The notes under the pieces were generated by a model. The model worked only from the letters and a program-made list of their open reading frames with translations, did no database searches and had not been told where the DNA came from. Position numbers and translations under genes: made by a program. From Runella rosea (GTDB lineage: Bacteria > Bacteroidota > Bacteroidia > Cytophagales > Spirosomataceae): 64,000 nucleotides of DNA. Positions 44,699 to 54,115 of this stretch are shown here, piece by piece. The stretch's first letter is position 1, and every line of letters begins with the position of its first letter. The DNA is taken from NCBI RefSeq assembly GCF_003325355.1, contig NZ_CP030850.1, positions 1,550,001 through 1,614,000 of the forward strand. The letters are read 5' to 3'.

Positions 44699-44712
44699 AA
44701 AAGTGCTCGTTA

Positions 44713-45462
44713 TTATCTCTTTTCTAAAAGCCACCAGATGGGCCGACGACGTTTCTGGATTTGAAAATTGGCGGTAAGATACACCCGAATGTGCTCAATG
44801 GCCTCCTCCATGTCATCGGTCACTTTAAGTAAATCTAAGTCTTTGGGCGAGATTGTGCCTTGGTCGGCCATCTTTTGTAACATCGAAATCATCGGTGTAT
44901 AGTATTCTTTACCAATGACAACCATCGGGAAGTTATGAATCACTCCCGTTTGTATAAGCGTGAGTGTTTCAAACAACTCGTCCATCGTGCCTACCCCACC
45001 AGGCATAATTACAAAAGCATAAGAGTACTTGACTAAGAGCACTTTACGAATAAAGAAATACTTTATTTTCACCCACTTTTCCATATACGGGTTTTCTTTT
45101 TGTTCAAAAGGAAGCTGTATATTACACCCCACCGAGCGCCCGCCGCTTTCAAATGCCCCTCGGTTGGCCGCCTCCATGATTCCCGGGCCACCGCCCGTCA
45201 TGATGGTCAGTCCCAATTCCTGCGAAATCCGCCTCCCCAATACGCGGGCCTGCTCATAATAAATACTTCCCTCTTTGAATCGAGCGGAGCCGAATACCGT
45301 TACGCACGGCCCCACAAAATGCAGCGCCCGAATTCCCTTAAAAAACTCCCACACTACCTCCAACAAAAACACAAACTCAGAACGTCGGCTCTTGGGGCCT
45401 TCTAAAAAATAATATCCTTTGCGCTGATCAATAAAAGGGCTTTGGGGTTGCTTATCAGTCAT
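44713..45462 (-). CDS. LOG family protein (TIGR00730-type)
   Basis: The 249-residue protein has a Rossmann-like fold with TVFGSARF, MTGGGPGIMEAANRGAFESGG and the PGGVGTMDELFETLTLIQTG motif near residue 150. LOG-type enzymes cleave cytokinin- or nucleotide-5'-monophosphates to release the base; the motif PGGxGTxxE is the characteristic active-site sequence. The physiological substrate here is unknown. It converges with the SxtJ gene and starts 59 bp from the MBL gene on the other strand. Confidence 0.9.
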   Translation of the reverse strand: MTDKQPQSPFIDQRKGYYFLEGPKSRRSEFVFLLEVVWEFFKGIRALHFVGPCVTVFGSARFKEGSIYYEQARVLGRRISQELGLTIMTGGGPGIMEAANRGAFESGGRSVGCNIQLPFEQKENPYMEKWVKIKYFFIRKVLLVKYSYAFVIMPGGVGTMDELFETLTLIQTGVIHNFPMVVIGKEYYTPMISMLQKMADQGTISPKDLDLLKVTDDMEEAIEHIRVYLTANFQIQKRRRPIWWLLEKR

Positions 45463-45521
45463 TGTCGGTAGTGTTTACAGAATAGTTTAGTAATTTTACG
45501 GTCGAATATGATGAAGTAAGT

Positions 45522-46160
45522 ATGATTCAAATACAATCTTTTGTTTTCTCCCCTTTTGCCGAGAATACCTACGTCCTTTATGACGAAACCAACGAGGCCG
45601 TCATTATTGACCCCGGCTGCCTGATGCAATCAGAAAAAGAAACGTTAGCGCGTTTTATCGAACAAAAAGGGCTAAAAGTAACGATGCTCCTCCAAACACA
45701 CGCGCATTTAGACCATGTATTTGGCAGTGCGTATGTAAAGCGCAAATATGGCGTAAAAATGTACATGCACAAAAACGAACTTCCAATTTTGGCGTCTGTT
45801 GAAAGTCGTTGCAATTTATGGGGAATCAGGGGCTACGAACCCGTCGAAGCCGATGTCTTTTTGGATGAAGGTGATGTGGTAAAATTCGGTCATTCAATCC
45901 TTGAAATTCTGTTTGTGCCCGGCCACGCGCCCGGGCATTTGGCGTTTGTCAACCACGACCAACGTTTCATCATCGGGGGCGATGTTTTGTTTAAAGGAAG
46001 TGTAGGCCGCACCGATTTTCCGCTCTGCGACCCTGCCGCACTCCAGCGAAGTATCAAAACCAAATTCATGACTTTGGAAGATGATTATCAGGTATTTGCT
46101 GGGCATATGGATCCTACCACCATCGGTCGCGAGCGCCGTACCAATCCCTTTCTTAACTGA
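45522..46160 (+). CDS. MBL-fold metallo-hydrolase (glyoxalase II-like)
   Basis: The 212-residue protein contains the metal site THAHLDH (His60, His62, Asp64, His65), with further ligands in GHAPGHLAF, GGDVLF and VFAGHMDPTT. The layout matches small glyoxalase-II-like hydrolases and persulfide dioxygenases; the substrate is not clear. It is followed by pssA, 59 bp downstream on the same strand. Confidence 0.88.
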   Translation: MIQIQSFVFSPFAENTYVLYDETNEAVIIDPGCLMQSEKETLARFIEQKGLKVTMLLQTHAHLDHVFGSAYVKRKYGVKMYMHKNELPILASVESRCNLWGIRGYEPVEADVFLDEGDVVKFGHSILEILFVPGHAPGHLAFVNHDQRFIIGGDVLFKGSVGRTDFPLCDPAALQRSIKTKFMTLEDDYQVFAGHMDPTTIGRERRTNPFLN

Positions 46161-46219
46161 TTTTCGGCCCTATCTATTTTACAAATTCCTATTTCATCAC
46201 GGCTACCCGTACTACCACT

Positions 46220-46924
46220 ATGCGTCTTTTTACCATTCCAAACCTAATGACCTGCGGCAACCTTCTCTGTGGGTGTGTGGGGATAGTGTTTAGTTTTCGC
46301 GGAGATTTATTGCTTTCGGGGTATTTGATTCTGTTTGCGGGCATACTTGACTTTCTGGATGGTTTTGTGGCACGGTTGCTGAACCAATCCTCGCCAATCG
46401 GCAAAGAACTTGATTCATTGGCCGATATGGTTACGTTTGGCGTGCTGCCTTCCATGATAATCTTTCAGTTATTGGAACGTACCACCACCTCCCTTGACAT
46501 TGGGGCCATGATGCTTTCGTTTAGTGCCTTTATTTTGGCAGTATTTTCGGGTTTACGTTTGGCAAAATTCAACATTGATACCCGCCAATCGGATTCATTT
46601 ATTGGAGTGCCAACGCCAGCCAATGCTATTTTGGTGGCGGCGTTGCCGTTTATTCTGCGCAATCACCCCGAGTACGAGCCGTGGATTATCAATCAATCCG
46701 TTTTGGTAGTTTATACCCTCTTAATGTCGTATTTATTAATCTGTGAGCTGCCCCTTTTGGCGTTCAAATTCAAGACATTTGGCTGGAAAGACAATCAAAT
46801 CAAATATATTTTTATCCTTTTGGCGGTGATTTTGCTGTTTTTGCTGAAATTTGCAGCCATTCCGCTGATAGTAGCGCTGTATATCCTACTGTCAGTGTTT
46901 CAACGAATTTTTAGATTTCACTAA
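46220..46924 (+). CDS. pssA: CDP-diacylglycerol-serine O-phosphatidyltransferase
   Basis: The 234-residue membrane enzyme contains the CDP-alcohol phosphotransferase signature DG-x2-AR-x8-G-x3-D-x3-D in FLDGFVARLLNQSSPIGKELD and the following SLADMVTFG, with six or seven hydrophobic segments. It makes phosphatidylserine from CDP-diacylglycerol and serine. It is 59 bp after the MBL gene. Confidence 0.93.
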   Translation: MRLFTIPNLMTCGNLLCGCVGIVFSFRGDLLLSGYLILFAGILDFLDGFVARLLNQSSPIGKELDSLADMVTFGVLPSMIIFQLLERTTTSLDIGAMMLSFSAFILAVFSGLRLAKFNIDTRQSDSFIGVPTPANAILVAALPFILRNHPEYEPWIINQSVLVVYTLLMSYLLICELPLLAFKFKTFGWKDNQIKYIFILLAVILLFLLKFAAIPLIVALYILLSVFQRIFRFH

Positions 46925-47009
46925 CGAGGACTTTGCTTATTGACTAAAATCCTGCCGATTTGTCTCAATAAAGCTGCCTCTCAATCCATTTTAAATCACA
47001 AATTCCCTC

Positions 47010-47261
47010 ATGAAATTCATCGCTGAAATCAACGTCATGCCGCAAAAAGAGATTTTGGACCCTCAGGGCAAAGCCGTCAAATTGGGTCTTCACAATTTGG
47101 GCATTGACGACGTGTCAGACGTACGCATTGGCAAACACATCACCATGGCCCTCGATGCCGACTCAGAAGCGGATGCGCAGCAACGCGTCGAAACTGCCTG
47201 TAGCAAATTATTGGCCAATATGATTATGGAAGATTATACATACACGTTGAAAGAAGGTTAG
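47010..47261 (+). CDS. purS: Phosphoribosylformylglycinamidine synthase subunit PurS
   Basis: The 83-residue protein opens KFIAEINVMPQKEILDPQGKAV and contains DDVSDVRIGKHITMALDADSE, both typical of PurS. PurS is a small structural subunit joining PurL and PurQ in the step that forms FGAM during purine synthesis. The partner genes are not in the window, and its position between pssA and fabH suggests chance. Confidence 0.88.
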   Translation: MKFIAEINVMPQKEILDPQGKAVKLGLHNLGIDDVSDVRIGKHITMALDADSEADAQQRVETACSKLLANMIMEDYTYTLKEG

Positions 47262-47340
47262 AAAAGGTTAGCTGTTAAGGGGTTAAGTACTCCTGTCGAT
47301 TTTTAACTCTTAACTGAAAAACCTTTAACTTCCCACAAAA

Positions 47341-48342
47341 ATGCCTTATTCCAAAATTACAGGTTTAGGTTATTACGTCCCTGAAAAGATAGTAACCAAC
47401 GATGATTTGACCCAATTGATGGAGACTTCCGACCAATGGATTCAGGAACGCACCGGAATCCGTGAGCGGCGGTACTTTACCTACGGCAAAGAAACCAATT
47501 CGAGCATGGCCACCGCCGCGTCGCGGCAGGCCCTCGAACGAGCAGGCTTGCAACCAGCCGACGTAGAGATGATTGTCTACGCCACCATTACGCCCGACTA
47601 TTTCTTTCCGGGTTCGGCATTTTTGATGCAGCGAGAATTGGATTTAATCGGAATCCCCGTCGTTGACATTCGGGAGCAATGCTCGGGCTTCGTTTACGCC
47701 CTTTCCATTGCCGACCAGTTTATCAAAACGGGTATGTACAAAACCATCTTGGTAGTAGGTGCCGAAATCCAATCCACTTGGACCGACAAAAGCACTAAAG
47801 GCCGTAACGTAGCCGTTATTTTTGGCGACGGTGCCGGAGCGGCGGTTTTACAAGCCACCGAAGACCCCACGCATCGGATTCTTTCTACGCACCTTCATGC
47901 CGATGGCCGTTTTGCCGAAGACCTCTACGTCAAAGACCCCGGCAGTAGCCGACCTACACGCGCGGCTACCAAAGAAATGATTGACGAAGGTGGTTTTGAA
48001 GTAGTAATGAACGGTAATGCGGTGTTTAAACACGCCGTAGTTCGCTTTGCCGAAGCCATTCGAGAAGCATTGGATGCCAACGGCTACCAGCCCGAAGATA
48101 TTTCGCTGTTGGTACCGCATCAGGCCAATATTCGCATCAGCGAATACGTGCGCGACCAAATGAAACTCCGCGAAGACCAAGTCATCAGCAACATTCATAA
48201 ATACGGCAACACCACCGCCGCGTCTATTCCCATTGCACTCACCGAAGCGTGGGAAGAAGGCCGCGTAAAAGACGGTGACCTTATTTGCCTCGCCGCTTTC
48301 GGTAGCGGTTTTACGTGGGCATCTGCGTTGATAAAATGGTAG
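47341..48342 (+). CDS. fabH: 3-oxoacyl-ACP synthase III (FabH-like)
   Basis: The 333-residue protein has the KAS III triad Cys114 (in REQCSGFVYAL), His260 (in VPHQANIRI) and Asn290 (in HKYGNTTAASI). The N-terminal SKITGLGYYVPEKIVTNDDL and TGIRERRY are typical. FabH starts fatty acid synthesis with acetyl- or branched acyl-CoA. Bacteroidota often have several copies, so the acyl preference is unassigned. A hairpin terminator follows. Confidence 0.9.
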   Translation: MPYSKITGLGYYVPEKIVTNDDLTQLMETSDQWIQERTGIRERRYFTYGKETNSSMATAASRQALERAGLQPADVEMIVYATITPDYFFPGSAFLMQRELDLIGIPVVDIREQCSGFVYALSIADQFIKTGMYKTILVVGAEIQSTWTDKSTKGRNVAVIFGDGAGAAVLQATEDPTHRILSTHLHADGRFAEDLYVKDPGSSRPTRAATKEMIDEGGFEVVMNGNAVFKHAVVRFAEAIREALDANGYQPEDISLLVPHQANIRISEYVRDQMKLREDQVISNIHKYGNTTAASIPIALTEAWEEGRVKDGDLICLAAFGSGFTWASALIKW

Positions 48343-48344
48343 TA

Positions 48345-48380
48345 AACCGTCGGGTAGTTAGTGATAACCACCCGACGGTT
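48345..48380 (+). terminator. Terminator after fabH
   Basis: AACCGTCGGGT and ACCCGACGGTT form an 11-bp perfect stem, with an inner GTTA/TAAC pair in the loop. The tail is A/T-rich rather than a strict T-run. CCGTCGG-type stems recur as gene-end hairpins in this window. Confidence 0.75.
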
Positions 48381-48464
48381 ATAAATTCTTCTGGTACCAT
48401 ACGCTAAGTCCTTGACAGTTTGAAAGGTTTTCACCAACTTGTCATGACCTTAACGTCATGTACC

Positions 48465-48917
48465 ATGAAAGCACATCATATCCGCCTGCTCCAATACGAA
48501 TATTGGGCCAATTCACGCATTATCGAAGCGCTCGAAAAACTCGACAATCCCCCCGAAAGAGCGGTTCTGCTCACGAGTCATATTCTTAACGCTCAAATGG
48601 TGTGGTTTACCCGGATTGCCAACGACCATTTAGTGGTTGGGATTTGGGATTTATTGCCCGTTTCGTGGCTCAAAGAAACCTCCGACCACAGTTATCAAAA
48701 ATGGGAAAGCTACGTCAGAGACCTCGATGAAGTTGAATTTAATAAAATCATTAAGTATCAAAACACCAAAGGAGAATACTTTGAAACGCCCCTCGGCGAG
48801 ATTCTGACACATTTGAGCCATCATGCAGCCTACCACCGAGGCCAGATTATCGACGCCCTAAAACCCGTACTTCATCCACTGCCAACGACGGACTATATTT
48901 TGTGGCTGAGGGAGTGA
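48465..48917 (+). CDS. DinB family protein
   Basis: This protein has 150 residues from ATG 48465 (MKAHHIRLLQYEYWANSRII). The pattern of His residues at conserved positions, LTSHILNAQMVWFTRI and ILTHLSHHAAYHRGQI, is that of DinB-like four-helix metal-binding enzymes. The family is thought to include thiol-dependent transferases, with few activities known. The longer frame from 48420 begins with TTG and adds residues unlike the family. Confidence 0.85.
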   Translation: MKAHHIRLLQYEYWANSRIIEALEKLDNPPERAVLLTSHILNAQMVWFTRIANDHLVVGIWDLLPVSWLKETSDHSYQKWESYVRDLDEVEFNKIIKYQNTKGEYFETPLGEILTHLSHHAAYHRGQIIDALKPVLHPLPTTDYILWLRE

Positions 48918-48971
48918 AATTATCACCCGAAATGATAATAAACACGCACATAAACTATTTATGGGAATAGT

Positions 48972-50045
48972 ATGAAAAAGTCAGTTGTACAATTTTCATT
49001 TGAGAGAACCGCTTTTTGTATTCTTTTTTTGGGAATACTGTTATTCTCCTGTTTCCCTGCAAAATACATTAAACCCGATAACCATGTACCGGGGATTCGA
49101 TTTACCCGTTTGCCAACCGGAACATCCAATATTTCAGGCTTCTACTTTCTCAACGAGAGAAAAGGATTTCTATGGACAATCTATGGCGAATATTACAAGA
49201 CGGAAAATGGCGCACTAAGTTGGACAAAAACAAACAATAAAGTCTACGGATTGGTTTTTCGCAATGAAAAAGCAGGTTTTGGATTCTCTCAATTACCCGA
49301 TAAAAAGTTATTGGTAAAAACAGAAGATGGTGGCGAAACATGGCAACCTATCTATGAAGTACCGCCCCACTCAAGTTGCTCAAATATATCAATTGATGAA
49401 CAGAAAAGAGTTTTATTTTTTATTAACAATACCTCCGTCACAGCGCAAAATACAAGGCACGAATCAACTTTATTGTATTCGGAAGATGAAGGAATCAATT
49501 GGAGAATGGAGAAGTATGACAGCTTAAATATTTTCTCCCTTGACTTTGCCGACAAAAATATTGGATTTGCGACCGGTCCATCCAATAAAAATCGGGTAAT
49601 TTTAAAAACATTGGACGGCGGAAAGTCATGGAAACCTCTTGATTTATCTTCGCTGGGAATTTCCGGTGTCTATTCGATTCGATTTCATCAAGAAATAGGG
49701 GTGATTGACAATGCATGGAAAACCAACGATAAAGGACAAACATGGCAAAAAATGGGCAGATTAACTGCAGATGGGGATGTCCATTTTATTGATTCAAAAA
49801 AAGGCTATGCATTTGGCAGTGGCAAAATATCTAAAGTGAGTAGGAAATCTGATATGCTCCAAACCTACGCTTCGGTATCATATACAGGAGACGGAGGCGC
49901 TACTTGGAATACGAATGATAAAATTTCAATCATCCCGCCAATTACACAAGTCTTTTTTATAAATGATGCCTTAGCTTTCGGAATTGCTTTCAGTGAAGAC
50001 TATTATAAAGGTGAATTGATAAGAATAGATATAACAAACAAGTAA
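48972..50045 (+). CDS. Ycf48/sialidase-like repeat lipoprotein
   Basis: The 357-residue protein has a signal with lipobox (LLFSC, about residue 26) and then a series of about six repeats with the motif TxDGGxTW or EDEGINW (KTEDGGETWQPI, YSEDEGINWRM, KTLDGGKSWKPL, KTNDKGQTWQKM, TGDGGATWNTN), a BNR/Ycf48-like propeller. The gene is richer in A/T than its neighbours. No catalytic residue was recognised; it ends 6 bp before a dehydrogenase gene. Confidence 0.8.
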   Translation: MKKSVVQFSFERTAFCILFLGILLFSCFPAKYIKPDNHVPGIRFTRLPTGTSNISGFYFLNERKGFLWTIYGEYYKTENGALSWTKTNNKVYGLVFRNEKAGFGFSQLPDKKLLVKTEDGGETWQPIYEVPPHSSCSNISIDEQKRVLFFINNTSVTAQNTRHESTLLYSEDEGINWRMEKYDSLNIFSLDFADKNIGFATGPSNKNRVILKTLDGGKSWKPLDLSSLGISGVYSIRFHQEIGVIDNAWKTNDKGQTWQKMGRLTADGDVHFIDSKKGYAFGSGKISKVSRKSDMLQTYASVSYTGDGGATWNTNDKISIIPPITQVFFINDALAFGIAFSEDYYKGELIRIDITNK

Positions 50046-50051
50046 CCTCAA

Positions 50052-51437
50052 ATGCCAACCCTTAACCGCCGCGACGTACTCAAAACCCTTGGTCTGACCG
50101 CCGGGGCCGCCGCCCTGACCCCGACCGCCCAAGCCAACGAAATCAGGGAAATAACTTTTCCTGAAAATCCCGATTATATCCCCCTCGCTCAGCCCATTAC
50201 GGCCATTGTGCTGGGGGCAGGAAATCGCGGCAATGTGTATGGACGCTACGCCGTGGCCTACCCCAACGACGTAAAAATGGTGGGCGTGGCCGAGCCGAAC
50301 GAATTTAGAAATGAACGCTTTGCCAAAACGCACGGTATTGAATCCGCGCATCGCTTCAAAACGTGGGAAGATGTGTTTAAAGTCCCCAAATTTGCCGATG
50401 CCGTCATCATTTCTACGCCTGACACCCTCCACTACGGACCTGCGATGAAAGCGCTGGAAATGGGGTATCATATATTGCTCGAAAAGCCCATTTCGCCCTC
50501 CATGCAGGAGTGTTTGGATATTTTGGCCGCCACAAAGAAATCAAAAAGCATCATTGCGGTCTGCCACGTATTGCGCTATACGGCGTATTTTCGTAAGCTG
50601 AAAGAACTTTGCGCTTCGGGCACGTTGGGTGAGATGATCAGTATCAATCACCTAGAAGGCATTGAGCACGTACACATGGCGCACTCATACGTGCGGGGCA
50701 ATTGGCACGAATCCGAAAAGACGAATCCCCTTATCTTGGCAAAATCAAGTCATGATTTAGACATCATGCGTTGGATTGCCAATACGCCCGCCAAAACCGT
50801 GTCGGCTTACGGAAATCTTAAATGGTTTAAACTCGAAAACGCCCCCGCTGGCAGCACCGAGCGCTGCGTAGAAGGCTGCAAAGTGGAGCGAGAATGTCCA
50901 TTCTCGGCCATCAAAGTCTATTACGAACAGAAAAAACGCATCCACGTACTAGACGTTCCCGAAGACCCATCCCTGCAAGGCCCCGCCATTTTGGAACGAC
51001 TCAAAACCTCCAACTACGGCCGCTGTGTATACCGTATGAACAACGACCAGCCCGACCATTACACCAGTATTTTTCAATTTGGAAACGGCATTTTAGCCAC
51101 TTTCGGATTGGAAGCATTTACCGCTTGGGAAGCGCGCAAAACCCGCGTGATGTTTAGCATGGGGGAAATTGAGGGTGATAATGATTTAATCAAAGTAACC
51201 GATTTTCGTACCAAAGAAGTCACCATTTGGAAAGCCAGCGCCCAGAAGGAATTCAACAACTCGGGTCACGGTGGCGGTGACCACGGGCTGATGCAAAATT
51301 TTGTGCAGGCCGTGGCCCAGAATAATCGAGCGTTATTGACCTCAACCATCGACGCCTCCATTGAAAGTCACGTCATGGGTTTTATGGCCGAAGCTAGTCG
51401 CAAAAGCGGCAAGTCGATGGACATAAAGCTGGGTTAG
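50052..51437 (+). CDS. Gfo/Idh/MocA family oxidoreductase with Tat signal
   Basis: The 461-residue protein has a twin-arginine signal (NRRDVLKTLGLTAGAAALTPTAQA), then a Rossmann fold beginning AIVLGAGNRGNVYGRYAV and a C-terminal alpha/beta domain. EKPISPSMQECLDIL carries the family Lys (EKP). The cysteine-rich segment CVEGCKVERECPF in the second half is a feature of a Bacteroidota subgroup. It probably oxidises a sugar or sugar acid in the periplasm with NAD(P) or a bound cofactor; the substrate is unknown. Confidence 0.88.
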   Translation: MPTLNRRDVLKTLGLTAGAAALTPTAQANEIREITFPENPDYIPLAQPITAIVLGAGNRGNVYGRYAVAYPNDVKMVGVAEPNEFRNERFAKTHGIESAHRFKTWEDVFKVPKFADAVIISTPDTLHYGPAMKALEMGYHILLEKPISPSMQECLDILAATKKSKSIIAVCHVLRYTAYFRKLKELCASGTLGEMISINHLEGIEHVHMAHSYVRGNWHESEKTNPLILAKSSHDLDIMRWIANTPAKTVSAYGNLKWFKLENAPAGSTERCVEGCKVERECPFSAIKVYYEQKKRIHVLDVPEDPSLQGPAILERLKTSNYGRCVYRMNNDQPDHYTSIFQFGNGILATFGLEAFTAWEARKTRVMFSMGEIEGDNDLIKVTDFRTKEVTIWKASAQKEFNNSGHGGGDHGLMQNFVQAVAQNNRALLTSTIDASIESHVMGFMAEASRKSGKSMDIKLG

Positions 51438-51462
51438 GTTCGGAAAGAGAAAATCATGAAAG

Positions 51463-51498
51463 ATAGGCGTCTGATGGATACAACCGTCGGACGCCTAT
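51463..51498. terminator. Terminator between convergent genes
   Basis: ATAGGCGTC pairs with GACGCCTAT (9 bp), with a loop of 18 nt that contains CCGTCGG. The + strand continues into TTATAG; the stem serves the oxidoreductase gene and possibly the LytTR gene. Confidence 0.7.
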
Positions 51499-51504
51499 TT
51501 ATAG

Positions 51505-52239
51505 TTACAGGCTCAGCATATCTTTAAAACGAATGGCCTGACGACGTGATATTTCTATTTTTTCGCCGCTTCCGCGCAACGTCACCAATAATCCACCCGA
51601 AAACCAAGGTTCGATTTTTTCAATCCACTGCAAGTTAATGATGTGCTTGCGGTTGGCCCTGAAAAAAGAAATCGGGTCCAAACGTTCTTCAAGGGCGTTT
51701 AATGACTTGAGAACGAGCGGCTTTTGATCGTCAAAATGCAGTCGAACATAGTTGCCCATGGATTCAAAAAGACGAACTTTTCCGAGCTTCACAAACCAGC
51801 ATTTTTCACCGTCTTTGATGAAAACTTGGTCATTTTCACCCAACATTTTGCGCTCCGAAATCGAATCATGATCGTGTTTGCGATCCAATTCTTCAAACAC
51901 CCGGTGAACGGCTTCGCTCAGTCTGGGAAGGTCGATGGGCTTGAGTATATAATCTAGCGCATTGTATTCGAAGGCTTTGAGGGCGTATTCGTCGTAAGCA
52001 GTGGTAAAAATAACCTCTGGGATGGTATCATCTTCCAGCGCTTCCAAGAGCTCAAAACCGTTTTTGCCCGGCATTTGAATATCTAAAAATAATAGGTCTG
52101 GACGGAGTTCATTCACCATTTTGATGGCCTCATCGGCATTGGCTGCTTCACCAACAACTTCAATTTTGGGGAAATTTTCGAGCAAACGGCGTAGCTCATT
52201 GCGAGCGAGCCTTTCATCGTCAATAATAAGGGCTTTCAT
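51505..52239 (-). CDS. LytTR-family response regulator
   Basis: The 244-residue protein has a receiver domain (Asp7/Asp8, phospho-acceptor Asp53 in LLFLDIQMPG) and a C-terminal LytTR DNA-binding domain (about 140-240; IKDGEKCWFVKLGKVRLFESMGNYVRLHF and FFRANRKHIINLQWIEKIE). It lies 43 bp after its partner sensor kinase on the same strand. LytTR regulators control cell-surface and extracellular functions. Confidence 0.93.
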   Translation of the reverse strand: MKALIIDDERLARNELRRLLENFPKIEVVGEAANADEAIKMVNELRPDLLFLDIQMPGKNGFELLEALEDDTIPEVIFTTAYDEYALKAFEYNALDYILKPIDLPRLSEAVHRVFEELDRKHDHDSISERKMLGENDQVFIKDGEKCWFVKLGKVRLFESMGNYVRLHFDDQKPLVLKSLNALEERLDPISFFRANRKHIINLQWIEKIEPWFSGGLLVTLRGSGEKIEISRRQAIRFKDMLSL

Positions 52240-52282
52240 TAGCTGATGTTTAGGGTGATTTAGATGTTAGGTGATATTATGT

Positions 52283-53386
52283 TTATGATTGGCTTTTTAC
52301 AATTGGTTTGGCGGCGGTATTTCGAAAGACCCCCTCGGTCTGAGTGGGCAAAATAACTTCCGCCCTGACGACATCTTCCGACTCTTGAAATATTCTGAAC
52401 CTTGCTGACTCGTCCCCGTAAATTAATTGCAGACGACGCTCGGTATTGGCCAAACCAAACCCGCTGGCCTCTTTGTGTTTTTCCAAATCGTTGTCTTTTT
52501 TAACCAACGTTCCCGTATTGCGAATGTGGATATGCACATAATTGCCATCCAAAAAAGAGGTCACCTGCACAAATCCGCCACTGACCGCTTTCTGAACTCC
52601 GTGTTTGATCGCATTTTCGACAAGCGTTTGAAGCATCATGGGAGGTACCTGTAAATAAAGCGTTTTGGGATCAATATGAAAATCTGCCATCAGGCGGTCT
52701 TCATAACGAACTTTCTCCAAAGCTAAATAATCTTCTACAGTCTTCAATTCTTCACGCAATTCAACCGTTTTTCGGCGGTCGGCCAGTAGCGAATTACGTA
52801 AAATATTGGATAATTGAGTAACGCTTTGCTGCGCTTTTGAAGGGTCTTCCGACACCAACGCCCGAATAGAATTGAGCGCATTGAACACAAAATGGGGATT
52901 TAATTGCGAACGCAGGATTTTCGCTTCTGTTTCTTTTACCGAGGTTTTGAGTAGAATTTTTTCAATCTCGGTATCTCTCATGCTTTCTACGTAATGATAA
53001 ATGGTGTAGCTCAACACCCACATAAACATGCTCTTGCTCCACGAAAGCCAAAGCGAAAAAAATATATAAGGCTGACTTCTAACTACTTCCTTTAAAGTAT
53101 GAATATCAATCGGGAAGTTCATAAGCGTCATTATGAGGCCCAAAAGTAACCCAGAAAATATCACACGCGGGACCAATTTATACAAGGGTTGCGCAACCCA
53201 ATTACGTTCACGAACCACCAAACGATAAAAATGGGTGAGTAAAATACAAACCAAAATATTGGCAATCGCTAAGTAGAAGAACTCCCACGTAAATTCGTCT
53301 TCGAGGCTAAAAACCCAAAGTTCATAAAACATGAGTGCTGTCCAACTACCTACTTGACAAGCCCAATAGATTCTTTTTTTCGACAT
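52283..53386 (-). CDS. LytS-like sensor histidine kinase
   Basis: The 367-residue protein has about four membrane segments in the first 135 residues, then a His_kinase (LytS/YehU) domain with His165 in RSQLNPHFVFNALNSIRALV and an ATPase region ending with MLQTLVENAIKHGVQKA, GTGLV-type loops and GFGLANTERRLQLIYGD. It is followed by the LytTR regulator gene, forming one two-component system. Its start is only 50 bp from rfbC on the other strand. Confidence 0.92.
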   Translation of the reverse strand: MSKKRIYWACQVGSWTALMFYELWVFSLEDEFTWEFFYLAIANILVCILLTHFYRLVVRERNWVAQPLYKLVPRVIFSGLLLGLIMTLMNFPIDIHTLKEVVRSQPYIFFSLWLSWSKSMFMWVLSYTIYHYVESMRDTEIEKILLKTSVKETEAKILRSQLNPHFVFNALNSIRALVSEDPSKAQQSVTQLSNILRNSLLADRRKTVELREELKTVEDYLALEKVRYEDRLMADFHIDPKTLYLQVPPMMLQTLVENAIKHGVQKAVSGGFVQVTSFLDGNYVHIHIRNTGTLVKKDNDLEKHKEASGFGLANTERRLQLIYGDESARFRIFQESEDVVRAEVILPTQTEGVFRNTAAKPIVKSQS

Positions 53387-53391
53387 TCGAG

Positions 53392-53408
53392 CAAATTAGC
53401 TAATTTTG
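53392..53408. promoter_or_regulatory. AAATTAGCTAATTT palindrome between divergent genes
   Basis: The nearly perfect palindrome CAAATTAGCTAATTTTG lies in the 50-bp gap between the divergent LytS-like kinase and rfbC genes. Its right half reads TAATTTTG, which fits TAnnTTTG for rfbC, but no TTG is at the correct distance. It may be a shared promoter or an operator. Confidence 0.4.
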
Positions 53409-53436
53409 TACTGGATATTCAATTATATACTCACCC

Positions 53437-53982
53437 ATGCAAGTTATCAAAAAATCCATCGACGGACTGTTGGAAATTATACCAACGGTTTATAAAGATG
53501 AAAGAGGGTCTTTTTTCGAGAACTATAATCGTCAGCTCTTCGAAGCCAATGGCCTACCCACCCATTTTGTTCAAGACAATCAATCGTTTTCTAAAAAGGG
53601 AGTTGTTCGCGGTTTACATTTTCAACGTGCTCCTCACGCCCAGGGAAAATTAGTCCGCGTGATTGTAGGCCGGGTACTGGATATCGCCGTTGACATTCGC
53701 CCCAATTCTCCCACATTTGGGCAGTACGAAGCCGTCGAGCTGGATGGAGAACGAAATAATATGTTCTACATTCCCGAAGGTTTTGCCCACGGGTTTGCCG
53801 CGCTAGAAGATTCCATTTTTAGTTATAAATGCACCAATCTTTATCATAAAGTTTCGGAAGGAGGCATCCTCTGGAATGATGCAGAACTCAACATTGATTG
53901 GCAGGTTTCTGACCCGATTGTATCTGAAAAAGATGTGCTTTTACCTTCGTTTAAAGCCCTTTTTGAGCAGATTCATCCATAG
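53437..53982 (+). CDS. rfbC: dTDP-4-dehydrorhamnose 3,5-epimerase
   Basis: The 181-residue cupin enzyme carries the active-site region GVVRGLHFQRAP with His61, the catalytic Tyr area in the middle, and YIPEGFAHGFAALEDS. It epimerises dTDP-4-keto-6-deoxyglucose on the way to dTDP-L-rhamnose. No other rhamnose gene is in the window; a CpsB-like phosphatase gene follows after about 195 bp, so this may be one end of a polysaccharide locus. Confidence 0.95.
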   Translation: MQVIKKSIDGLLEIIPTVYKDERGSFFENYNRQLFEANGLPTHFVQDNQSFSKKGVVRGLHFQRAPHAQGKLVRVIVGRVLDIAVDIRPNSPTFGQYEAVELDGERNNMFYIPEGFAHGFAALEDSIFSYKCTNLYHKVSEGGILWNDAELNIDWQVSDPIVSEKDVLLPSFKALFEQIHP

Positions 53983-54115
53983 CAATTTATGTACCAATAA
54001 GGTTATCCCACCCCAACAAATTCATCGATTCTATATCCCATTCAGATATTATATGTCATAATAAACCAATTATCAAGGTATTAGGATTTATTTTTTTTAC
54101 CCTTCTACTTTGGCA

